Origin: a virus | Reading direction: 5' to 3' (one strand) | DNA length: 41,123 nucleotides | IMG/VR virus record: IMGVR_UViG_3300048930_001422 | Span: 1 to 41,123 of that record | Shown: positions 29,821 through 36,629 of the stretch, in pieces | Position numbering within the stretch: the stretch's first letter is position 1 | Layout of the letters: each line of letters begins with the position of its first letter | The notes under the pieces: generated by a model | Database searches by the model: none | What the model was told of the DNA's origin: nothing | What the model saw: the letters and a program-made list of their open reading frames with translations, nothing else | Translations under genes and position numbers: made by a program

Positions 29821-29972
29821 GATTGGAGGGCTCACCAACCGACGGCCTAGCCACCAGTCTTCCGCCCCCCCACCACACTCAGCCAGTGCGGTGCCTCGGC
29901 CGCTGAAGCCGAAGTGCGCCCCCCAGAATTAGGGTGGCACTGCGCTGAAGATTAGCCGCCTCCGCCCCGAGG

Positions 29973-30200
29973 TCAACCGACCAGTCCCTGGTCGAATTCA
30001 ATCCCCGAGATCGGGCACCACTCTCCGCATTCCCTGCAAATCCGGACGGGCGGCACCTCCAGCTCCACCACCTGATGGCCATAGTGCCGGCACCAGATCC
30101 CGGGATCTGTCTTGCTGAGCTCGTCGATCCGCGCCTCTTCGGCCGCCGCGCGCTCGGCCCGCTTCCGGTGCTCCTCGAGTACCTCGTCCATCCAATCCAT
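29973..30200 (-). CDS. Small zinc-binding protein, leftward
   Basis: 75 residues on the minus strand, with GGGGGGTG just before the ATG as ribosome site. The N-terminal half is an acidic and Arg-rich helix (residues 5-30). The C-terminal half has CRHYGH and CRECGEWC, a His/Cys zinc finger (residues 37-62). Such small proteins are frequent in accessory parts of actino- and proteobacterial phages. Genes on both sides point away or are non-coding, so it is likely transcribed alone, its transcript running into the structured region at 29651-29972. Function unknown. Confidence 0.55.
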   Translation of the reverse strand: MDWMDEVLEEHRKRAERAAAEEARIDELSKTDPGIWCRHYGHQVVELEVPPVRICRECGEWCPISGIEFDQGLVG

Positions 30201-30333
30201 GACACCCCCCGGTCAGTGTGAGGGAGGGAGGCAGGATGAATCCGGACCATTCGGGCAACAATGATGCGGCTGCGCCGATGTCAATCCGGTCCGCCACCGC
30301 TTCCGGTGGGTGCCGTCCGTAGTATCCTTCGGA
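30201..30333. promoter_or_regulatory. Divergent promoter region
   Basis: 133 bases separate the leftward zinc protein from the rightward membrane protein. For the rightward gene a -10-like TAGTAT is seen at 30320-30325, which places transcription start within a few bases of the ATG at 30334 and again suggests a leaderless message. No clear -35 box was found for either direction. Confidence 0.35.
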
Positions 30334-31104
30334 ATGGGCTTCCGCCTCTCCCCCGAGCGTTTCACCCACCTTGCCGGAGTCTTTAGGACCGGCAGCGGAT
30401 CCGCAATCCGACTGCTCCTCTGGCTCTACGCGGTCGCAGGGGCCGTGGCGTTTGCCAGGGACGAGACTCCGGCTTCTTGGGGGTTCGGCCGCGTTCTGGC
30501 GGCCGTCCCCCTCGTCCCGGACTGGAGCCCTCGGCTGTGGGGAATGGCAGCGCTGGTGCTCCTCGCGCTCGTCCTCGCTGAGGGATCGTTCTTGCTGACA
30601 CGCGGACTACGGGACGAGCTCGATGCCTGCCGCCGCGAGCTCGCCGACATCGCGGAAGCGGCGCCCCGACTCGAGCTGGTCGAGCCGGAGAAGTGGAATC
30701 ACGACTTGCAGAAGGTGTGTCGCCTGCCGGTCAAGAACGTCGGTGGCGCGGCAACGTTTTGGGCACATCTCACCGTCGTCCAACCCCGATCGACTGAGCA
30801 ATGGACCGCCGAGTGGGGGCGTGGCAACAACTTGCTCGGTGAGGCGCGGGCGCACCTCGCGAAGGGGGAGACAAAACGCATTGCCCTCGCGCGCGTCGAG
30901 CCGATCGGCGTCCAAGGCACTCGCGTCGCCATATTAGCGATCGAAGCCGGGCGACGCCTTTACGCCTGGAGCGGGGACGACAGCGAAGGACCACTGCTGC
31001 AATGTGTCGTGGAGATCGAGATCTTCTCCGAGCCTGCGATGCTGAGCCCGTTCAAGGCCCGTTACATGATCGACCACTACAACTTCATGCGCGTCGACAT
31101 CTGA
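30334..31104 (+). CDS. Membrane protein with two helices and a soluble beta domain
   Basis: 256 residues from the ATG at 30334; an in-frame GTG at 30310 is possible. Hydrophobic segments at residues 25-42 (IRLLLWLYAVAGAVAFA) and 68-88 (LWGMAALVLLALVLAEGSFLL) form a hairpin, then a short coiled coil (92-112) leads to a beta-type domain (CRLPVKNVGGAATFWAHLTVVQP, TKRIALARVEPIGVQGTRVAILAIE, LLQCVVEIEIFSEPAM). That domain resembles Ig-like sensor modules with conserved N-G-G-A turns. It sits alone in the accessory island, convergent with the four-gene leftward operon. A membrane exclusion or sensing role is conceivable; the family is not recognised. Confidence 0.55.
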   Translation: MGFRLSPERFTHLAGVFRTGSGSAIRLLLWLYAVAGAVAFARDETPASWGFGRVLAAVPLVPDWSPRLWGMAALVLLALVLAEGSFLLTRGLRDELDACRRELADIAEAAPRLELVEPEKWNHDLQKVCRLPVKNVGGAATFWAHLTVVQPRSTEQWTAEWGRGNNLLGEARAHLAKGETKRIALARVEPIGVQGTRVAILAIEAGRRLYAWSGDDSEGPLLQCVVEIEIFSEPAMLSPFKARYMIDHYNFMRVDI

Positions 31105-31111
31105 ACGACCC

Positions 31112-31321
31112 CTACCCCGCCACCACCTCCACCCACGACCCGAGCACCTCGACCTCCTGCTCGCCACCTGGCTCGATCAGCACGACCAGCGACTCGAGCG
31201 GCCCATCGGCCTGCAGGTAACCGTCGTAGGTCCCGCCTGGCACGACCCAGCTCGGCCACCCGAGCCCGAGCGGAGGTGTCTTGCCCTCGAGAAGCCGATA
31301 CCGCGCACGCCGTTGCGGCAT
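31112..31321 (-). CDS. Hypothetical protein, paralogue B of a tandem pair
   Basis: 69 residues on the minus strand from the ATG at 31321; longer readings upstream are out-of-frame copies of the neighbouring gene. It contains ARYRLLEGK, then GWPSWVVPGGTYDGYLQADG and an acidic end with SWVEV. The same landmarks (YRLL, PSW, YDGY, W-V near the end) appear in the upstream neighbour, so they are tandem paralogues. It starts 4 bases after that neighbour's stop and closes a leftward four-gene operon. Function unknown. Confidence 0.5.
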   Translation of the reverse strand: MPQRRARYRLLEGKTPPLGLGWPSWVVPGGTYDGYLQADGPLESLVVLIEPGGEQEVEVLGSWVEVVAG

Positions 31322-31325
31322 GGCC

Positions 31326-31580
31326 TCACCCGATCTCCAGGCGCACCCACTCCGCCGGCACGGCGACCCATCCTGCCCCGCCCGACCGCAGCAGCATGAC
31401 CGTGCTCGGCGACGCCTCGGGCACATAGCCGTCGTAGAGCGATCCTTGGATCAGCCAGGACGGGAGGCCGATCGCCTCGGCGAGGAGACGGTACCCCGAC
31501 ACACGATCGACCCCCGGTACGATCCGCGGGATCCGCGCCGTGCTGGGCGGCAGGTCGTAGCCGAAGGGGTCGAAGGTCAT
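31326..31580 (-). CDS. Hypothetical protein, paralogue A of a tandem pair
   Basis: 84 residues on the minus strand. The C-terminal 57 residues (GYRLLAEAIGLPSWLIQGSL, then YDGYVPEASPSTVMLLRSGG and AEWVRLEIG) line up with the next gene. The N-terminal 27 residues with FDPFGYDLPP are unique. The ATG overlaps the stop of the 293-residue gene (ATGA), which indicates translational coupling. A small beta domain is likely. No known family; the duplication suggests a heteromeric pair or divergence after copying. Confidence 0.5.
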   Translation of the reverse strand: MTFDPFGYDLPPSTARIPRIVPGVDRVSGYRLLAEAIGLPSWLIQGSLYDGYVPEASPSTVMLLRSGGAGWVAVPAEWVRLEIG

Positions 31581-32458
31581 GAATCGCCGTCCCCGGCGTT
31601 TCCAGTGCCAGGGCCCGCTTGGGGAGGAAGCTGCTTGGGCGCCCTAGATGGCTTGCTCAGGAATCGCCGAGCCGCCCCCGCCACTACAGTCGCGGACACC
31701 GCTGCCACGAGAGCGACCGGGCTGTCTGCGAAGGCGAGCAGTTGCGCAGAGTTGGCCATCACCGTCGAAAGGTCAGCAGCTTCCCCGAGCAATTCCCGCC
31801 AGGCCGGTGAGGCCTGCTTGGACACAGGGACGTTTGGCGGGCGGATCTCGGCGACCGCTCGATTGATTGCCGCAGGGCCAGCGTATTGGACAGTATTCAG
31901 CTGCTCAATCGCCCGGCTAACCGCCGCACTCATCTGCACCCATCCCAGATCTCGCTTCCATTCTGGTACGCGTTGTAGCTCGGCTTCTGCCTTGAGCAAG
32001 GCCCGGCGGAGCCGACTCTGCCATTCTTCGACGGTCCGTGCGTCGGGCAGTCCATGCGGGTAGTGCGAGCGGAGCCACTGAGCACGTGCCGCAGCCTTTG
32101 GCCCAAGCTTCCCTCGGAAATCCTCCCACGGACGGTCCCAGCGGAGATTCACAAGCGCTGCGAATGTCTGCTCGAAGACTTCGACCGCGTCTTCAAGGAT
32201 TACGGGATCAGCCTCCTTCACAGCTCTGGCCTTGTCGCGGCACGCTTGCGCCAAGACGATCAAGTTGAGGTGTTGGCGGACAAGCCCCGCGTAGTCCTGA
32301 GCGCGGACGGTTGTGATGCGGCCAAAAATCTTGCGAGCGTCATGGCTCCCCTGCGCGACCTCGGAGGCGATGAGGAAGGCAACAAGCCGATCAACTGGAT
32401 TTCCCCCGCCTACGGATGCCCCGTAAGTCCTGCTTTCGGGCGCTTCGTTGTCGGTCAT
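31577..32458 (-). CDS. Helical hypothetical protein with C-terminal hydrophobic segment
   Basis: 293 residues from the ATG at 32456-32458, which overlaps the stop of the zinc-ribbon gene (ATGA); a longer in-frame reading starting at 32509 would run into that gene and is not preferred. Residues 30-200 are mostly helical and charged (RLVAFLIASEVAQGSHDARKIF, LEDAVEVFEQTFAALVNLRWDR). Residues 236-266 contain a possible membrane helix (SPVALVAAVSATVVAGAA). The C-terminus is Pro/Gly/Lys-rich. No enzymatic motif is visible. It is the largest member of the leftward operon; a membrane-linked accessory role is inferred only from that segment. Confidence 0.5.
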   Translation of the reverse strand: MTDNEAPESRTYGASVGGGNPVDRLVAFLIASEVAQGSHDARKIFGRITTVRAQDYAGLVRQHLNLIVLAQACRDKARAVKEADPVILEDAVEVFEQTFAALVNLRWDRPWEDFRGKLGPKAAARAQWLRSHYPHGLPDARTVEEWQSRLRRALLKAEAELQRVPEWKRDLGWVQMSAAVSRAIEQLNTVQYAGPAAINRAVAEIRPPNVPVSKQASPAWRELLGEAADLSTVMANSAQLLAFADSPVALVAAVSATVVAGAARRFLSKPSRAPKQLPPQAGPGTGNAGDGDS

Positions 32459-32991
32459 TTCGCCCCCGGCACCGTGACGATCGCCGTGCCCACGCAGCCC
32501 ATGTCCCACACGCCCTGCAGAACGCCGGCGCCGGTCGCTTCCTCGGAGAAGGTGCCGTCAGCCGTGCCACTCGAGACGAATCGTCTTGAGCCGGTGTAGC
32601 CACCCAGCGAATTCTTGGAGTTGTAGGTGCCGCACGCGAAGATCGCCGCCTTGCCGTTCTGGTCGACGCGGTAGGTCTTGATCTCTCCCCAGCGGACGCT
32701 TTCAGGATCCTTGAGCTGGGCCTTCATGTGGGTCTTCGCCTGGTCAATGACGTAGCGCGAGAAACCCTCGGGATCGCTCTCTGCCGTTCTCGCCTCAGTG
32801 ACCCCGCCGCCTGGCGGCGTACTCACGCGGTTCGCGCACCAACCCATGAAGATCAACATGCCGACAATGACGAGTGCCGCCGAGCCACAGCCCATGGGCT
32901 TCTTTGTCGGACTGGCAACGCCGCAATGCGGACAGGTCTTCGCGTCGGTCGACACTTCCTTCCCGCACTCGCGGCACGAAGCTAAGGCCAT
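32455..32991 (-). CDS. Zinc-ribbon membrane protein
   Basis: 178 residues, first gene of the leftward operon. Residues 6-23 hold a zinc ribbon (CRECG and CPHCG, DnaJ/DUF-type spacing), residues 34-52 a membrane helix (CGSAALVIVGMLIFMGWCANR), and the exported part (residues 60-178) includes KDPESVRWGEIKTYRVDQNG followed by CGTYNSKNSLGGYTGSRRFV, a layout common in small bacterial surface proteins with a disulfide-prone Cys pair. A cytosolic ribbon joined to an outside domain suggests signalling or membrane tethering. Not a standard phage structural gene; probably a lysogeny-expressed accessory protein. Confidence 0.6.
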   Translation of the reverse strand: MALASCRECGKEVSTDAKTCPHCGVASPTKKPMGCGSAALVIVGMLIFMGWCANRVSTPPGGGVTEARTAESDPEGFSRYVIDQAKTHMKAQLKDPESVRWGEIKTYRVDQNGKAAIFACGTYNSKNSLGGYTGSRRFVSSGTADGTFSEEATGAGVLQGVWDMGCVGTAIVTVPGAK

Positions 32992-33168
32992 GGCTCAGGC
33001 TCTCGGTGGTATGTGGGGTGGAGGGGATGACCCAGAAAGCTACGTCGAAGCAGTGAATCGCAACGGGGTGGCGAGTGTGCAGGTTGGAACGTTGTCAGGG
33101 GGTGGCGGGAGACTCGGATCGGCGGTACAATCTTCGGCCTATATTCGGTTTGCCTTCGCGAGAGCCCC
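32992..33168. promoter_or_regulatory. Divergent regulatory region
   Basis: 177 bases between the leftward zinc-ribbon operon and a rightward small gene. A good -10-like TACAAT is at 33126-33131 and another, TATATT, at 33140-33145, for rightward transcription; neither has a convincing -35 at 17 bases. The leftward operon must also start here, but no consensus box is obvious. No other genes are seen in the gap. Confidence 0.4.
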
Positions 33169-33483
33169 ATGGTCGAGCCCCACGTCCTCCAATCCCCCGG
33201 CGGTATCCCTGAGCTCGGCGTCCCGCCGGGCGCGTTCGTCCTGTGGTGGCCGACTCAGATGCGGTGGGTGCTGTATGAGCCGAAGTCCTATGACCACGGG
33301 GTGATCCTGAATCAGCTCATGCTCGACAACCTCGTCGAGGTGACGCCCGGCCCCGGCCTCGTGGAAGCGCTCAGGCTCGCCGCTGCCGCGGGCGGGTCCC
33401 CTTCCCCGTCTTCGCCTGGTGTGCCTGCACCAGCGGATCCACTTGGGCCGCGATCGCCTGTACCTCTGCGCCTGGAGAAGTAG
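33169..33483 (+). CDS. Hypothetical protein, convergent with the repressor gene
   Basis: 104 residues from an ATG with promoter-like boxes 25-45 bases upstream. The first 64 residues look real (ELGVPPGAFVLWWPTQMRWV, LYEPKSYDHGVILNQLMLDNLVEVTPGP), a small mixed domain. The last 40 are low-complexity Pro/Ser/Ala and overlap the 3' end of the repressor gene on the other strand by 113 bases, so this part may be constrained by the repressor rather than by its own function. It could also be a truncated moron. Family not recognised. Confidence 0.45.
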   Translation: MVEPHVLQSPGGIPELGVPPGAFVLWWPTQMRWVLYEPKSYDHGVILNQLMLDNLVEVTPGPGLVEALRLAAAAGGSPSPSSPGVPAPADPLGPRSPVPLRLEK

Positions 33484-33841
33484 CGCTCACAGCGGAGTGT
33501 TGTGGTGTCACAGCCGCGCCCTGACTGGCCTCAAGCGCCGCTTCCGCCGCTCGCAAGGCAACTAGCGCGGCTCGCACCAAAGCCAATGGATCCCGCGCTG
33601 TTTCCGGCGCCGCCGCACCTGGGTGCCGTTCACCACGGCCGGTCAGCAGCCACTCAATCCCGTATCCCCACCGCATCGCGACGGGCGCAAGCGTCCCGGC
33701 GGTCGGGATCGTCCCCGCTAGCCAGCGCGAAACGTTCGCCTCGCTGGTTTGACCCTCCCGCGCAGCGTCAGCCGAGGACCAGCCCTGTTCGGACAGGACC
33801 TCGCTCAGGCGATCAGAAAAACTGGGGGGCTTGACGGGCAC
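33371..33841 (-). CDS. HTH (Xre/Cro-CI type) repressor, leftward
   Basis: 156 residues from a GTG at 33839-33841, preceded by AAAGGG. Residues 5-65 are the helix-turn-helix domain (FSDRLSEVLSEQGWSSADAA, then EANVSRWLAGTIPTAGTLAP and RWGYGIEWLLTGRG), the form used by phage CI-like repressors, where the WLLTG end is typical. The C-terminal 90 residues are Ala-rich helices, with no S24 autocleavage peptidase domain, so induction is unlikely to be by RecA-driven self-cleavage. It is the only leftward gene next to the early operon and faces an operator array (33843-33892). The role as lysogeny repressor is well supported by position. Confidence 0.8.
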   Translation of the reverse strand: MPVKPPSFSDRLSEVLSEQGWSSADAAREGQTSEANVSRWLAGTIPTAGTLAPVAMRWGYGIEWLLTGRGERHPGAAAPETARDPLALVRAALVALRAAEAALEASQGAAVTPQHSAVSATSPGAEVQAIAAQVDPLVQAHQAKTGKGTRPRQRRA

Positions 33842-33842
33842 C

Positions 33843-33892
33843 CTTACCCTTTCGTAAGTTGTCTTACGCGAACGTAAGGCCGCGCACTTACA
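33843..33892. promoter_or_regulatory. Operator array of the lysogeny switch
   Basis: Half-sites alternate in direction at exact 10-base steps: CTTACC (33843), CGTAAG (33853), CTTACG (33863) and CGTAAG (33873), with a further CTTACA at 33887. Adjacent pairs make palindromes with 4-base spacers (CGTAAG-TTGT-CTTACG and CTTACG-CGAA-CGTAAG). An outer 7-bp inverted repeat (TACCCTT at 33845-33851 and AAGGGTA at 33894-33900) brackets the array. One helical turn between half-sites puts all of them on one face of the DNA, as expected for cooperative repressor dimers. The array lies between the divergent repressor and early operon. Confidence 0.7.
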
Positions 33893-33905
33893 CAAGGGTA
33901 ACAAC

Positions 33906-34097
33906 ATGACCGCTCCTGTAAATGAGACGCCGACCCCAGCCCCGCGAATTCCGAGAGCCATCCTCCTCCATCTCTCCGAGGACCAGGGCAAGGATCTGCT
34001 TGAGGAGGCGCTTGCTCTCACCGCCTCCGAAGGTCGCTCCGTCTCCCCGACGGAAGTGGTTCGGCGGCGCACGTTCAAGATTGGGCAGGCCGCATGA
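33906..34097 (+). CDS. Small ribbon-helix-helix-like protein, first early gene
   Basis: 63 residues, first gene of the rightward early operon, in the position of cro. Residues 15-58 show a strand (RAILLHLSEDQ), a helix (GKDLLEEALALTASEG) and a second helix (SPTEVVRRRTFKI), which fits the ribbon-helix-helix fold of Arc/CopG-type regulators. It probably binds the neighbouring operators or other early sites as an anti-repressor-like regulator. The fold is a pattern judgement on a short protein. Its stop overlaps the next ATG (34094-34097). Confidence 0.5.
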   Translation: MTAPVNETPTPAPRIPRAILLHLSEDQGKDLLEEALALTASEGRSVSPTEVVRRRTFKIGQAA

Positions 34098-34546
34098 CTC
34101 CCCAGACAATGATCTCCGCGCCGCATGCCGTCGAGGTGGCGATCGACGCGCGCCACCACGTGAGTGCCGCGGCAACGGCCCTGGCGAAGCGTGACGAGAC
34201 GCGCGGACGGAAGACGGCCGTGGCGTACCAGCGCCGCCTGGAGCGGGCGCACGACATCCTGGTCGAGCTGGGCCAAGTCGTCGAGGCGTCCCCAGAGCTC
34301 GGCCCGTGGCTGATGTTCTGGTTGGCCCCGGCCTCCCGCGTGGCGCGGGTGCGCGAAGTCGAGGGAGGCCTTCAGCAGGTGCTCGCGGCGAAGTGCACCG
34401 CCGATGCGGCCGAGAATCCCCTCCTCCTCGCCTGCTCGCAGGATCCGTCGCCCGAGAACCGGCGCCGGCTCGCCGCAGCGATGCGCCTGGAACGCGCGCG
34501 CACCGATGAAGCGCTCGCGCTCCTCGAGGTGCCGCATGCCCAATGA
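34094..34546 (+). CDS. Helical hypothetical early protein
   Basis: 150 residues from an ATGA overlap. The chain is almost wholly helical with many Ala, Arg and Glu residues (AATALAKRDETRGRKTAVAY, then RRLERAHDILVELGQVVEAS), without cysteine pairs, membrane segment or motif. It overlaps the next gene by 11 bases. Early position after the putative Cro analogue suggests a regulatory or host-takeover function, with no direct support. Family not recognised. Confidence 0.4.
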   Translation: MTPQTMISAPHAVEVAIDARHHVSAAATALAKRDETRGRKTAVAYQRRLERAHDILVELGQVVEASPELGPWLMFWLAPASRVARVREVEGGLQQVLAAKCTADAAENPLLLACSQDPSPENRRRLAAAMRLERARTDEALALLEVPHAQ

Positions 34547-34730
34547 TCTCGCGGCCGTGATCGGCCTCCTCGTCTGCGCCGCGTTCCTCGTGATCGCGGG
34601 TGCCGTCGTGGGCGGGATCATCGCCCAGCTGCTGTCCAACTTCCGCTGGTGGCTCACGCGTCGGGATGCCGATGCCGCCGCGGCCCGCCGTCGTCTCGCC
34701 CATCACCAGGAGCGTTCCCGTGGCGCGTAA
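34536..34730 (+). CDS. Small single-pass membrane protein
   Basis: 64 residues from an ATG inside the previous gene end. Residues 5-35 are strongly hydrophobic (AAVIGLLVCAAFLVIAGAVV, then GGIIAQLL), followed by a basic tail with many Arg residues, placing the C-terminus in the cytoplasm. The size and early position recall small membrane proteins involved in exclusion, but nothing is specific. It overlaps the next GTG by 11 bases. Confidence 0.45.
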   Translation: MPNDLAAVIGLLVCAAFLVIAGAVVGGIIAQLLSNFRWWLTRRDADAAAARRRLAHHQERSRGA

Positions 34731-35010
34731 GCTCATCCCGGCATTCCTGCTGTCCCCGTCGGCGCTGCGGAAGCGGCTGCGCGAAACCGAAGCGCAACTC
34801 GCGGCGGAGCGTGCCAACACGGCCGCGCTGCAGGAGCAGATCGGCGCCCTGAAGGTGACCGTCGGCCTGCAGTACCTCGATCTCGTCGGCGCCCGGGCCC
34901 GCCTCGCTTCGAAGGACGCATGGATCCGCCAGCTTGAGCGCAAGGTCGCGCGCCTGCAGGGTCGTTCTCTTCCCGCGCCGCGGCGCCGTGCCGTGCAGGT
35001 GGCGCAGTGA
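34720..35010 (+). CDS. Coiled-coil protein
   Basis: 96 residues from a GTG with AGGAG at 34708-34712. Residues 18-80 form one long heptad-like helix (ALRKRLRETEAQLAAERANT, then ARLASKDAWIRQLERKVARL) that should dimerise. The N-terminus (ARKLIPAFLL) is mildly hydrophobic. It stands directly before the ParB-like gene, and its stop overlaps the ParB start (35007-35010). An accessory or partner role to ParB is possible but unproven. Confidence 0.45.
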   Translation: MARKLIPAFLLSPSALRKRLRETEAQLAAERANTAALQEQIGALKVTVGLQYLDLVGARARLASKDAWIRQLERKVARLQGRSLPAPRRRAVQVAQ

Positions 35011-36629
35011 GCGGCGCGACGGTGGAACTGGTGGCGACATCGGCGATCGACGCGGCCGAAGTGCAATTCCTCGAAGTGCCGCTCAGCCTCTTGCGCGAGT
35101 CGCCCGACAACCCGCGCCGGCGCTTCGACCCCGACGCGCTCGCCAACCTCCAGGAGAGTCTCGCGCGGAGCGGGATGCTGACACCGATTCGCGTCCGCAC
35201 CATCCCCACCGAGAGCGTCTTCCACGGCGGCTACGTGATCGCGGCGGGCCACCGGCGGTATCGCGCCGCGAAGGCGCTCGGCTGGGAGAAGGTGCCGGTG
35301 CTCGCGAGCGAGATGACCGATGCGCAGTTCCTGGAAGTGATGACGGTGGACAACCTGCAGCGCGACGACCTACACCCGATGGACGAAGCCCGCGGCTTTG
35401 CGCTTCTGATCAAGGAGCTCGGCTACGACATCGCCCGGGTCGCGCATCGCGTCGGCAAGTCCGAGACCTACGTCTACGATCGCGTGCGGCTGCTCAAGCT
35501 CACGCCGCGTGCCCAGGAGATGTTTTCGGCGGATCGCTTCCCGCTGAGCCATGCCATCGTGCTGTCGCGCCTCGCGCCCGCCGGGCAGGAGCTCGTGATC
35601 GGGACGCTCAAGCGGAGCTTCAACGACGGCGGGCTCTTCCGGCCCGACGCGTTGCGCGAGCAGCAGGGCGACCTGATCAGCACGGGCACGATGGAGGAGG
35701 TGCTCGATCGCCTCACCCCGCGCAGCCTCCGCGAGCTGGAGACATGGATCGAAAAGCATGTGCGCTTCGACCGGGAGGCCAAGGATCTGCCCGAGCTGTT
35801 CCCCCAGACCGCCGAGCAGATCGCCGCGGCGCTGGCGGCGAAGGGGAAGGTGATTCCGGTCACGTTCGAGTTCACGATCCGCGACAGCGCCCTGGCGGAA
35901 GAGCGGACGCTCGGCCCGCGCGCGTTCCGGGAGGCGAGTGGCCGCGGCAAGGACACACCGACGTGCGAGTACTCGGTGCTCGGCGTCGTGGTCGTGGGGC
36001 ACCGCCGAGGCGAGTCATTCCCCATCTGCATCGCGAAGGAGAAGTGCACGGTCCACTACGCCCGCGAGATCCGCGAGAAGAGGAAGCGCGAGAAGGAACG
36101 TGCGGCGGCCGAGGCCACCGGCACCGTCGCGGCACACAAGGCGAAGGAAGCCGATCGCGACCACGCCGCCAAGGCAAAGCGCGAGGCTGAGGCAGCGTTC
36201 GATGCTCGATTGAGGAAGGCGACACCCGCACTCGAGGCCGCCGTGCGGAGCGCTGTGCCGAAGGCGCCTATGCGGGCGCTGGCCAGAATCGTCCTCACCA
36301 ACGTTCTCGGGCTCTACAACCCGAAGGTTGAGAAGCAATTCACCAAAGACCTCGCCGCTGGGAAATTCGATTCCGCGGAGGCCATTGTCCTGGAATGCGC
36401 CACGTCCGAATTGCTTCAGGACTTGGGCCCATGGGCTTGGAAGGAGTTCTCCGAGTCCATGCGGGCGATCGGCGTTGACGCCGTCGCCGTAGTCGATGCT
36501 GCGGCACCCCCACCGGCCCCGAAGCCCGCGCCCAAGGCCAAGGCAACGGCCGCGGCGAAGAAGGCCCCGGCCAAGCCGGTGAAGAAGCTCGCCGGTGATG
36601 TGCGTCGCGCGAAGAAGGCGGTGGCGTGA
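35007..36629 (+). CDS. ParB/Spo0J-like DNA-binding protein
   Basis: 540 residues from a GTG overlapping the previous stop. Residues 21-100 form the ParB N-terminal domain (FLEVPLSLLRESPDNPRRRF; AAGHRRYRAAKALGW carries the GxRRxxA CTP-binding-type motif at 81-87), then DNLQRDDLHPMDEARGF (115-131, box II) and an HTH region (DIARVAHRVGKSETYVYDRV, 141-160). The middle part has a Cys cluster (C at the CEYSV, CIAKEKC and H positions, residues 318-355) and coiled coils. The C-terminus is Lys/Ala/Pro-rich. No ParA is present in the window, so plasmid-type partition looks incomplete. A phage regulator or nuclease-like ParB is as likely. Confidence 0.8.
   Translation: MSGATVELVATSAIDAAEVQFLEVPLSLLRESPDNPRRRFDPDALANLQESLARSGMLTPIRVRTIPTESVFHGGYVIAAGHRRYRAAKALGWEKVPVLASEMTDAQFLEVMTVDNLQRDDLHPMDEARGFALLIKELGYDIARVAHRVGKSETYVYDRVRLLKLTPRAQEMFSADRFPLSHAIVLSRLAPAGQELVIGTLKRSFNDGGLFRPDALREQQGDLISTGTMEEVLDRLTPRSLRELETWIEKHVRFDREAKDLPELFPQTAEQIAAALAAKGKVIPVTFEFTIRDSALAEERTLGPRAFREASGRGKDTPTCEYSVLGVVVVGHRRGESFPICIAKEKCTVHYAREIREKRKREKERAAAEATGTVAAHKAKEADRDHAAKAKREAEAAFDARLRKATPALEAAVRSAVPKAPMRALARIVLTNVLGLYNPKVEKQFTKDLAAGKFDSAEAIVLECATSELLQDLGPWAWKEFSESMRAIGVDAVAVVDAAAPPPAPKPAPKAKATAAAKKAPAKPVKKLAGDVRRAKKAVA

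Larger units (their letters stand above)
29651..29972. other. Non-coding, structure-rich region
   Basis: About 320 bases with no credible gene. It contains several overlapping inverted repeats: GGGCT-C-AGCCC (29757-29767), CCAAGCC/GGCTTGG (29771-29777 with 29784-29790), a 28-bp near-perfect palindrome (29793-29820), GGTTGGTG/CACCAACC (29789-29796 with 29833-29840, an alternative to the two preceding structures) and TCGGC/GCCGA near 29897-29913. Mutually exclusive pairing is typical of regulatory RNA, while the palindrome suits a dimeric DNA-binding protein. No tRNA features were found. Confidence 0.5.

Noticed and set aside
29611-29850. A 79-codon plus-strand frame starting within the terminator
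   Set aside because: The start codon lies just before the terminator stem, composition is unlike a protein, and the stretch is better explained by inverted repeats.
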